Positions 53,189 through 64,000 of a stretch of DNA of 64,000 nucleotides are shown here, piece by piece (the stretch's first letter is position 1; each line of letters begins with the position of its first letter). The stretch is taken from positions 2,399,001-2,463,000 of the forward strand of contig NZ_CP010407.1 of assembly GCF_000830005.1 (NCBI RefSeq). Direction: 5' to 3'. A program made the translations under genes and the position numbers. Origin of the DNA: Streptomyces vietnamensis (GTDB lineage: Bacteria > Actinomycetota > Actinomycetes > Streptomycetales > Streptomycetaceae). The notes beneath the pieces were generated by a model. The model did no database searches and was not told the DNA's origin. It was given only the letters and a program-made list of their open reading frames with translations.

Positions 53189-53310
53189 TACGCGCGGGCA
53201 GGCGGGCAGGCGGGCAGGATCCGAGACTGATCGACGGTGTCCGGATTCCTGGCCGCTCATCTCGTCGAAGGCCACCGGCACGTCCCGTAGCACCGGGGAG
53301 CCCGCCGTCG

Positions 53311-54183
53311 TCAGATCTCCAATCTCAGATAGGACCGATCGTCGTAGCTGCTGTGCCCGGGTTTGACGGCTTTGGTTCCCGCCAGTTCGTCAACGCACAA
53401 CGGGTCCGCCGCGAGCAGGGTCTTCAGATGGGATTCGGATTCGGCGAGGGACGGCAGGATCGCGGGATAGCCATCGCTTGCCAGGACGAGTTCTGTGATG
53501 GGTGAGGGGACGCCGACCACCCTGATCAACTCGTGCGGCACGGGGCGCCCGTCAATGGCTGCGTAGGCCAGCGTCCCGGCCCGGAGAGTGTTGGCGAACA
53601 GTGCCTGTCGGGTCAGAAGCGGCAGGATCACCTCACGACCTGGATCGTGTGCCGCAAGCTGCTCGGCTGCGGCGCCATCCAGCATTTCCGCCTTGAGAAG
53701 CGCCACCCGCATGGCCGTGTTGATCAGATCGACCTGTTTGCGCTCCTGTCGTTGGGCGAGGCCCTGATACCAGAACCCCACATCCCCGATCTGCCACACT
53801 TCCCGACGGGCCGCCGAGAAGAGGGTGACGGACGCGCTCGGCCGCAACTCCGGCGACAGATTGCCGGGAAGGCCCTCCGCGACGGCGTCGGTGAGGGCCC
53901 CGGCCACCGCGTATGCGTCGGCCGACGGAGGAAGGCGTGGAATCGCATCGCTGAGGACGAGCATCACGTGACGCCCACCCGTCAGACCCCGATAACGCGC
54001 CCCGGTCTTGTCGGTCGCGCCGTCGATGACAGCGACGTACCCGTCGCAGACCACGATGCCGTCCTCGCATGCGTCGAGGTTGCCGGTCTTGGGAGTCACG
54101 GAACGCTCGAGGATCTTCACGTCGAACAGGATGGCACTTGTCGGCCCTTCCGGGCATACCTGCCCCCCGCCCAAGGGAGGCAT
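53311..54183 (-). CDS. PP2C-like serine/threonine phosphatase
   Basis: 290 residues from ATG 54181-54183 (a GTG at 54121-54123 is an alternative). PP2C-fold motifs: ACEDGIVVCDGYVAVIDGATDKTG (first metal-binding Asp region), HVMLVLSDAI, ELRPSASVTLFSAARREVWQIGDVGFWYQG, ITELVLASDGYPAIL (SDG motif) and the C-terminal SYDDRSYLRLEI (DD motif). The Arg-x-x-x-Glu-Asp motif of canonical PP2C is not evident. It follows a membrane-anchored gene on the same strand by 32 bp. Codon usage includes more A/T-ending codons than neighbours, suggesting recent arrival. Confidence 0.8.
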   Translation of the reverse strand: MPPLGGGQVCPEGPTSAILFDVKILERSVTPKTGNLDACEDGIVVCDGYVAVIDGATDKTGARYRGLTGGRHVMLVLSDAIPRLPPSADAYAVAGALTDAVAEGLPGNLSPELRPSASVTLFSAARREVWQIGDVGFWYQGLAQRQERKQVDLINTAMRVALLKAEMLDGAAAEQLAAHDPGREVILPLLTRQALFANTLRAGTLAYAAIDGRPVPHELIRVVGVPSPITELVLASDGYPAILPSLAESESHLKTLLAADPLCVDELAGTKAVKPGHSSYDDRSYLRLEI

Positions 54184-54215
54184 GCCCCGCGACGGTCCAG
54201 GCGCGACGGGAACGC

Positions 54216-54938
54216 TCAGATCTCCGCCGTGTGCAGCATCCTCGGCCTGACGACGTGGCCATCCTGCAGGACCTCTGCCTCGACGAGCACCGCGACATCG
54301 GCGGGAAGGTTCCGGGCGTCCCCGTTCTCCGCCAGCCAGCGGGCCGCCGCCACCGTGCCGAAGGTGTGGGACCCACCGACCACCACGATCCGCTTGTCCT
54401 GGGCGAACGGATTCGGGGCACGCACGATGTAGCCGTAATCGTGCACCACCTGCTCCCCGACGGCGCGTCCCTCATAGGTAGTGCCCTGCCATCGGATCGA
54501 GCTGCCGTCGACGGTGAAGGGCAGTTGCGGAACCGCCTTCAGGAGCATGGACGTGACCTCGTTGTTCTTCGGTCCGCCCAGGGTGAGCATGTCCGCCTCC
54601 AGATCCCTTCCCGGCGTCCGGGAGGACAGCAGCACCTGCTCGAGGTCGATCCCCCGGTAGGCCCGGACCAGCAGCGGCACCAGCAGGGACATGGCTCGCA
54701 CCTGACCGATGCCCGTGGTCGGCCGTGCGTACTCTCCAGTGTGAATCTCGGCGGACGCCGCCACGACGACCACAAGCCTGTTGCCGTCGTCGTATCGCCA
54801 GATCCTTCGGGCGGGCCACCGGCGGAGCACCAGCCACCGTGCGTACGCCACCACTGCGGTGACAGCACCGCCGACGATCACCGAAAGCAGCTGGTCACCC
54901 GCTGCTCCCATGACACTTTCGAACAGATCCCCCGGCAT
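54216..54938 (-). CDS. Membrane-anchored protein of unknown function, PP2C partner
   Basis: 240 residues from ATG 54936-54938; a TTG at 54980 would add 14 residues. One N-terminal transmembrane helix (LLSVIVGGAVTAVVAYARWLVL) is followed by a Rossmann-like cytosolic domain: LVVVVAASAEIHTGEYARPTTGIGQVRAMSLLVPLLVRAYRGIDL, LTLGGPKNNEVTSMLL, YGYIVRAPNPFAQDKRIVVVGGSHTFGTVAAARWLAENGD. The GGPxxN and GSHTFGTxAA blocks recall a domain known from archaeal surface-layer proteins, but I do not recognise a characterised family. TATACC upstream may be a -10 box. It probably forms a functional pair with the PP2C-like gene. Confidence 0.72.
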   Translation of the reverse strand: MPGDLFESVMGAAGDQLLSVIVGGAVTAVVAYARWLVLRRWPARRIWRYDDGNRLVVVVAASAEIHTGEYARPTTGIGQVRAMSLLVPLLVRAYRGIDLEQVLLSSRTPGRDLEADMLTLGGPKNNEVTSMLLKAVPQLPFTVDGSSIRWQGTTYEGRAVGEQVVHDYGYIVRAPNPFAQDKRIVVVGGSHTFGTVAAARWLAENGDARNLPADVAVLVEAEVLQDGHVVRPRMLHTAEI

Positions 54939-55172
54939 CCTCGGATGGTATACGAGCGAAATTTGAAGGTCTACCGACAACTACGCTCAAACCAGGGGGA
55001 CTTGTCGGCTCCATGAGGTCCGCGACAGGCGCGACCGCTTCCCTCGATGGCACTCCTCGGCAGCCGATCCATCCACGCCCATGACCGGCCCGACCCATGA
55101 GCGGCCGACTCACTTCCAAGAATTCGGCACACACCCCTGTTCGCCGGACTTACCCCTCAGTACATTGACGTC

Positions 55173-56057
55173 ATGTCTAATACGCAGCCTGCACCGGTGG
55201 CGTCGGAGCACGTCGAGCTCAAGGCCCGCAAGGTCTCCTTCGACTGGGAAGAGACGCCGCTCCACTGGGTACCGGGCGACCCCTTCACCACGCACACCAT
55301 CAACGTGCTGCACCTGCTGCTCCCGGCCGGCGAGCGCTGGTTCGTCCACGTCTACAAGCAGGCGCTGCCGTACATCACCGACGACCGGCTGCGCGAGGAC
55401 GTCATCGGCTTCATCGGCCAGGAGGCCATCCACTCCCAGGCCCACGACGACGTCCTCCCGCACCTGCGGAAGCTGGGCCTCGACCCCACCCCGTACACCG
55501 CGCAGGTCGACTGGTTCTTCGAGAAGCTCCTCGGGGACCGGACCCTGCCGCCCGGCCGGCCGCGCCGCTGGTGGCTGATGGAGCGGGTCGCGCTGATCGC
55601 CGCCATCGAGCACTACACCGCCTTCCTCGGCGACTGGGTCCTCAACGCCGACGAGCTCGACCGCGTCGGCGCCGACCCGACCATGCTCGACCTGCTGCGC
55701 TGGCACGGGGCCGAGGAGGTCGAGCACCGCGCGGTCGCCTTCGAGCTCTTCATGCACCTCGACGGCGGCTACCGGCGCCGCGCCCGCACCTGGGCGCTCG
55801 CCTTCTCCGCGCTCGTCTTCCTCTGGCAGCGGGGCATCCGCTTCTTCATGGAGAACGACCCCGGTCTCGTCAACCCGAAGGCCTCCTTCGCGGACTTCGT
55901 CCGCAAGGGGCGGCAGGGCGTCCTGCCCTCCACCCCGGCCATGCTGCGCTCCATACCCCGCTACCTCAGCCGCGCCTACCACCCCTCCCAGGAGGGGAAC
56001 ACCGCGCAGGCCATGGCCTACCTGGCCTCCTCCCCCGGCGCCAACGGAGGCCGCTGA
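55173..56057 (+). CDS. PF10118-family putative metal-dependent hydrolase
   Basis: 294 residues from ATG 55173. SFDWEETPLHWVPGDPFTTHTINVLHLLLPAGERWFVHVYKQALPYI, IGQEAIHSQAHDDV, LIAAIEHYTAFLGDWVL and WHGAEEVEHRAVAFELFMHL are typical of the PF10118 ferritin-like diiron family. The EAIHSQAH, EHYTA and EEVEHR motifs supply Glu/His metal ligands. No ribosome site is visible before the ATG. Its stop overlaps the start of a flavin/iron-sulfur reductase (TGATG), which suggests the reductase feeds electrons to this diiron protein, so an oxygenase or desaturase role fits as well as hydrolysis. Confidence 0.88.
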   Translation: MSNTQPAPVASEHVELKARKVSFDWEETPLHWVPGDPFTTHTINVLHLLLPAGERWFVHVYKQALPYITDDRLREDVIGFIGQEAIHSQAHDDVLPHLRKLGLDPTPYTAQVDWFFEKLLGDRTLPPGRPRRWWLMERVALIAAIEHYTAFLGDWVLNADELDRVGADPTMLDLLRWHGAEEVEHRAVAFELFMHLDGGYRRRARTWALAFSALVFLWQRGIRFFMENDPGLVNPKASFADFVRKGRQGVLPSTPAMLRSIPRYLSRAYHPSQEGNTAQAMAYLASSPGANGGR

Positions 56058-57109
56058 TGCCCCGCCTCACCACCGTCGCCCTCGTCGCCGGAGCCGCGCT
56101 GCTCGTCCGCCGCGCCGTCCGCAGCCGCATGTCCACCGCCCCGCTCTGGCCGATGCCCGCCCTCGACACCCCCGTCTCCGGGTACGGGCGGGGCAGCACC
56201 GTCCCCCGCAAGGTCCTGGTCACCGGCCGCACCACACCCGCCGAGGGCGTCGTCGAACTGCGCCTGGAGGGCGCTGGTCTGCCCGCCTGGCAGCCGGGCG
56301 CCCACGTCGACCTCGTCCTGCCCTCGGGGCTCGTCCGGCAGTACTCGCTCTGCGGCGATCCGGCCGCGACGGACACGTACACCGTCGCCACCCGCCTCAT
56401 CGAGGACGGGCGCGGCGGCTCGCGCGAGGTGCACGAGCAGCTCCACGAGGGCGTGGAGATCGAGATCCGGGGGCCCCGCAACCGCTTCCCGCTCGTCGGC
56501 TCCCCCGCGTACGTCTTCGTCGCCGGCGGCATCGGCATCACCCCGGTCCTGCCCATGCTGCGCGCCGCCGAGGCGGCCGGGGCGGACTGGCGGCTCGTGT
56601 ACTGCGGGCGGAGCCGGGCCACCATGCCGTACCTGGCGGAGGTCGAACGGCTCGGCGGCGAGCGCGTGACGGTCGTCGCCGAGGACGAATCCGGCTTCCC
56701 CGACCTGGAGTTCCTCGGTCGGCTCCCCGCCGAGACCGCCGTCTACTGCTGCGGGCCCGACGGTCTGATGGACGCGGTCGGCGCGGCGATGCCCGAGGGC
56801 CGGGCGCCCCGGCTCGAACGCTTCACCGCCGCCGCGACGACCGGCGGCACCGCCTTCGAGGTCGAACTGCGCCGCTCCGGGCGTACGTTGACGGTGGCGG
56901 CCGACCAGTCGCTCCTGTCGGCCGTACGCGAGGAGCTGCCGGGGATCACATACTCCTGCCAACAGGGCTTCTGCGGGACCTGCCAACAGCGGGTCCTGGA
57001 GGGCGAGATCGACCACCGGGACGAGCTGCTCACCGACGAGGAGCGGGACGACTCGATGCTGATCTGCGTCTCGCGCTGCGCGGGGAAGCGGCTCGTCCTC
57101 GACCTCTGA
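56057..57109 (+). CDS. PDR/VanB-type oxidoreductase (flavin plus [2Fe-2S])
   Basis: 350 residues from ATG 56057. A short hydrophobic N-terminus (TTVALVAGAALLVRRAV) is followed by the FNR-like barrel (GAHVDLVLPSGLVRQYSLCGDP, with RxYSL flavin motif), the nucleotide-binding AYVFVAGGIGITPVLPMLRAAEAAG and VYCCGPDGLMDAV. A C-terminal plant-type ferredoxin domain carries CQQGFCGTCQQRVLEG...C (residues about 310-350). Such reductases pass electrons from NADPH to an oxygenase. The overlap with the PF10118 gene marks that protein as the likely partner. Short ACCTCTGAG repeats surround the stop. Confidence 0.92.
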   Translation: MPRLTTVALVAGAALLVRRAVRSRMSTAPLWPMPALDTPVSGYGRGSTVPRKVLVTGRTTPAEGVVELRLEGAGLPAWQPGAHVDLVLPSGLVRQYSLCGDPAATDTYTVATRLIEDGRGGSREVHEQLHEGVEIEIRGPRNRFPLVGSPAYVFVAGGIGITPVLPMLRAAEAAGADWRLVYCGRSRATMPYLAEVERLGGERVTVVAEDESGFPDLEFLGRLPAETAVYCCGPDGLMDAVGAAMPEGRAPRLERFTAAATTGGTAFEVELRRSGRTLTVAADQSLLSAVREELPGITYSCQQGFCGTCQQRVLEGEIDHRDELLTDEERDDSMLICVSRCAGKRLVLDL

Positions 57110-57133
57110 GACCTCTGAGACCTCTGACGAGGG

Positions 57134-57589
57134 CTACGGCAGGACCAGCCAGTCCAGGGCCAGTGCCGTGAGAAGGCCGCCCGCCAGGAGCCAGGTGCCC
57201 AGTCGCGTGCGGCCGTTGCGGGAGAGTTCGATCACGATCCCGCAGAGGATCATGGCGAGTCCGTACACGCCGACGACCAGGACGGACGTACGGCTCGCGA
57301 GCCGGATGACCAGCACCACGGCCAGGGCGACCAGGAGCACGGACGCGGCGGCGACGCGCAGCCGCCGCGCCTGCTTCGGGGTGAGCCCGCCGGCAGACGC
57401 CTCGGACTCCGGGGACTCCGAGGACTCCGAGGACTCCGGGGACTCCGGGGACTCCGAAGGCTTTGAGGACTCCGGGGACTCCTCTTCCGCCTCAAGGGAG
57501 TCGGGGTTTTCCTGGGCCTCTTCGGCCTCCTGGGGCTCATCGGCCTCCGGGGCCTCGGCCTTCGGGATGTCCTGGTCGGCAGCGCTCAT
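57134..57589 (-). CDS. Small membrane protein with Ser-Pro-Glu repeat N-terminus
   Basis: 151 residues. Residues about 15-66 are an acidic low-complexity region of Glu, Ser, Pro repeats (PESPESSESSESPES), encoded by 9-bp GACTCCGGG-type repeats at about 57405-57480. Then LTPKQARRLRVAAASVLLVALAVVLVIRLA, VLVVGVYGLAMILCGIVIEL and LGTWLLAGGLLTALALDWLVL give three transmembrane helices. No known function; DUF3017-like proteins have a similar layout but I am not sure. Divergent from TetR. Confidence 0.8.
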   Translation of the reverse strand: MSAADQDIPKAEAPEADEPQEAEEAQENPDSLEAEEESPESSKPSESPESPESSESSESPESEASAGGLTPKQARRLRVAAASVLLVALAVVLVIRLASRTSVLVVGVYGLAMILCGIVIELSRNGRTRLGTWLLAGGLLTALALDWLVLP

Positions 57590-57626
57590 GGGGCAGGAGC
57601 GTAACGGACGCGGTTAGGCTGTTCGT

Positions 57627-58340
57627 ATGACGACCGGGGTACGCCGCAGGATGGGCGTCGAGGAGCGCAAGCAGCAGTTGATCGGGGTGGCCCTCGAACT
57701 CTTCAGCCACCGCTCTCCCGACGAGGTCTCCATCGACGAGATCGCCGCGGCCGCGGGCATCTCGCGGCCGCTGGTCTACCACTACTTCCCCGGCAAGCAG
57801 AGCCTCTACGAGGCCGCGCTGCGGCGGGCGGCGGACGAACTGGCGGCCCGGTTCGTGGAACCGGCACGCGGGCCGCTCGGGCCGCGGCTGCTGCGGGTGA
57901 TGGGCCGGTTCTTCGACTTCGTCGACGACCACGGGCCCGGCTTCGCGGCGCTGATGCGCGGCGGGCCCGCCGTCGGCTCGTCCACGACGAACGCGATGAT
58001 CGACGAGGTCCGGCAGGCCGCGTACGAGCAGATCCTCGCCCACCTGGAGGTCGAGAAGCCCTCCGCTCGGCTCGAACTGGTCGTCCGCTCCTGGGTGTCG
58101 CTCGCCGAGTCGACGGCGCTCCTCTGGCTGGACGGCCGCCGGGTGCCGCGCGCCGAGCTGGAGCTCCAGCTCGTGCACGACTTCGCGGCGCTGGCGGCGG
58201 TGAGTGCCGCGTACGACCCGGACATGGCGGAGATCCTGGTCGGCATCCTCGCCGACGAGCCGGCCGACGGCCCCTTCGGGGACCTGGTGGCCAGGCTCTC
58301 GGCCCTCGTGCCCCACGTACCCGATCAGCGCTTGCGGTAG
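57627..58340 (+). CDS. TetR-family regulator
   Basis: 237 residues. The DNA-binding domain is MGVEERKQQLIGVALELFSHRSPDEVSIDEIAAAAGISRPLVYHYFPGKQSLYEAALRRA (residues 9-68) with the recognition helix RPLVYHYFPGK. The helical C-terminal domain includes VMGRFFDFVDDHGPGFAALMRGGPAVG and LVVRSWVSLAESTALLWLDG. It is divergent from the Ser-Pro-Glu membrane protein (37 bp). The PF10118/reductase operon upstream is a plausible target. The 3' end overlaps the isomerase gene by 16 bp. Confidence 0.92.
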   Translation: MTTGVRRRMGVEERKQQLIGVALELFSHRSPDEVSIDEIAAAAGISRPLVYHYFPGKQSLYEAALRRAADELAARFVEPARGPLGPRLLRVMGRFFDFVDDHGPGFAALMRGGPAVGSSTTNAMIDEVRQAAYEQILAHLEVEKPSARLELVVRSWVSLAESTALLWLDGRRVPRAELELQLVHDFAALAAVSAAYDPDMAEILVGILADEPADGPFGDLVARLSALVPHVPDQRLR

Positions 58341-58657
58341 GAACCGTCGAGGTCGTGGACCTCGACGGAGAGGTGGACGCCCTCCTTCGCCTTGAGGTAC
58401 GCGGGCAGCAGGGCGAGAACGGCGTCCGAGAGCCGCGCCTTGGCCTCGTCCGTACGGCCGGCCAGCAGGGCGATGTCGACGTGCACGATGACGTCATCGG
58501 TCGCTCCGTCGCCGACGACGAACTCCTCGACCTCCCGGAACCGGGTCTTGCAGGCGTCGAGCGAGGCGTCGACCGTCTCCACGACGATGGGGTGCAGGGC
58601 GCGCGCGAAGCCGCGCCGGTCGAGGGGCGCGGAGTAGTCGACGGTGATCTGCGGCAT
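58325..58657 (-). CDS. 5-carboxymethyl-2-hydroxymuconate isomerase-like protein
   Basis: 110 residues starting MPQITVDYSAPLDRRGFARALHPIVVETVDASLDACKTRFREVEEF, with the N-terminal proline that serves as catalytic base in the tautomerase superfamily and the length of CHMI. It would isomerise a 2-hydroxymuconate-type intermediate of aromatic catabolism, but no other catabolic gene is adjacent, so the true substrate is open. Convergent overlap with TetR. Confidence 0.85.
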   Translation of the reverse strand: MPQITVDYSAPLDRRGFARALHPIVVETVDASLDACKTRFREVEEFVVGDGATDDVIVHVDIALLAGRTDEAKARLSDAVLALLPAYLKAKEGVHLSVEVHDLDGSYRKR

Positions 58658-58723
58658 GGGGGTCGCTCCTGGCCAAAAGGATTTTTCTGTCGGATGTCTG
58701 GCCACACCTTTACGGTGATCGCC

Positions 58724-59236
58724 ATGACGACACAAGTGACCTTCCGGCAGGCGGACGAACGCGATCTCGACCTTCTGGCGGGAATGTTCGACGGGGTGGC
58801 CCGCTGGATGGTGCGCAGCGGGATAGACCAGTGGAAGCCGGGGGCCCGGGGCCCCGAGCACTTCCGTACGCGGATCGCGGAGGGCGAGGTCTGGATCGCG
58901 TCCCACGGGGATCGGGCGGTCGGCGCGTACGAGCTGTGGTGGGAGGACCGGGAGGTCTGGGGGCCGCAGCCGCCGGTGGCCGGGTACGTGCACCGGCTGA
59001 TGACCGACCGGGAGGCGGCGCCCGCCGGTGCGGGGCGGGTGCTGCTCGCGCACGCGGAGGACCGGATCGCGGCCTCGGGCCGGTCGCTGGCGCGCCTTGA
59101 CTGCGAGGCGCGCAATCCGGTCCTGGGGACGTACTACGAGGGGGCCGGGTATGCGGCCGTCGGCCCGCACCTGGAGAAGGTGGGGGCCGACGGCCGGGTG
59201 TACGCGGTGCGGCTGATGGAGAAGGCCCTGGCGTGA
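58724..59236 (+). CDS. GNAT N-acetyltransferase
   Basis: 170 residues from ATG 58724; an in-frame ATG at 58694 is possible. VTFRQADERDLDLLAGMFDGVARWMVRSGIDQWKPG is the N-terminal part. YVHRLMTDREAAPAGAGRVLLAHAEDRIAASGRSLARLDCEARNPVLGTYYEGAGYAAVG contains motif A (usually Q/RxxGxG/A, here PAGAGR) and the motif B Tyr. Substrate unknown. Its stop lies within a terminator hairpin. Confidence 0.88.
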   Translation: MTTQVTFRQADERDLDLLAGMFDGVARWMVRSGIDQWKPGARGPEHFRTRIAEGEVWIASHGDRAVGAYELWWEDREVWGPQPPVAGYVHRLMTDREAAPAGAGRVLLAHAEDRIAASGRSLARLDCEARNPVLGTYYEGAGYAAVGPHLEKVGADGRVYAVRLMEKALA

Positions 59237-59255
59237 GCACCGCCACGCCAGGGCC
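59224..59255 (+). terminator. Hairpin overlapping the GNAT stop
   Basis: Perfect 12-bp stem (59224-59235 with 59244-59255), 8-base loop. The stop codon lies at 59234-59236, so termination begins inside the coding sequence. Confidence 0.8.
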
Positions 59256-59278
59256 TGTGACCGGCTCGCCTCGAAGGC

Positions 59279-64000
<4,722 letters not shown>

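Overview
The window is chromosomal DNA of a Streptomyces or very close relative. GC is very high with strong third-position GC bias. The gene content is typical of that genus: two glutamine synthetases (GlnA and GlnII) each preceded by a GlnR-type box, a homodimeric AceE, actinobacterial LipB/LipA, DUF4191, WYL and NsdA-like regulators. Nearly every base is coding or short intergenic. I found no rRNA, tRNA, CRISPR array, intact insertion sequence or phage.

Layout. 1-1.4 kb: a truncated membrane protein and cobS. 1.4-8.2 kb: a minus-strand operon of five genes (CE18-like deacetylase, PelF-like glycosyltransferase, multi-pass membrane protein, spherulin-4-like hydrolase, GH114 lipoprotein). It resembles the fungal galactosaminogalactan (GAG) cluster in bacterial form. 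8.5-17.3 kb: pepA, then 2-oxoacid dehydrogenase genes (lpdA, sucB, a GntR regulator, aceE). 17.4-29.8 kb: mostly accessory genes, namely an MFS exporter with a divergent double Lrp-type regulator, SDR enzymes (one broken), TetR, GNAT, a flavoprotein and an NsdA-like regulator. Several tandem repeats and a structured palindromic repeat lie between them. 30.1-35.4 kb: lipB, lipA, a small protein, DUF4191, RDD protein and glnA. 35.6-37.6 kb: a two-gene cyclodipeptide synthase and CYP121-like P450 operon, close to the Mycobacterium tuberculosis mycocyclosin pair. 37.6-42.8 kb: small enzymes and regulators, including a MarR/MocR overlapping pair. 43.0-46.7 kb: a vWA-domain and ARPP-2-like gene pair followed by glnII. 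46.8-53.2 kb: conserved actinobacterial genes, including a large membrane protein with a sigma-like N-terminus. 53.3-54.9 kb: a two-gene minus-strand pair (PP2C-like phosphatase and membrane-anchored protein) with less GC-biased sequence, probably acquired. 55.2-59.2 kb: a PF10118 hydrolase/ferredoxin reductase operon, TetR, isomerase and GNAT. 59.3-64.0 kb: the C-terminal part of a giant secreted alpha-amylase/pullulanase.

How genes work together. LipB and LipA make the lipoyl cofactor that SucB carries and LpdA reoxidises, with AceE feeding the pyruvate branch. GlnA and GlnII are the GlnR nitrogen regulon. The 1.4-8.2 kb operon should make, deacetylate, export and trim an amino-sugar polysaccharide. 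The cyclodipeptide synthase and P450 should make and oxidatively couple a cyclo(Tyr-Tyr)-like product. Family names and functions below come from recalled motifs and gene context; no database search was run.
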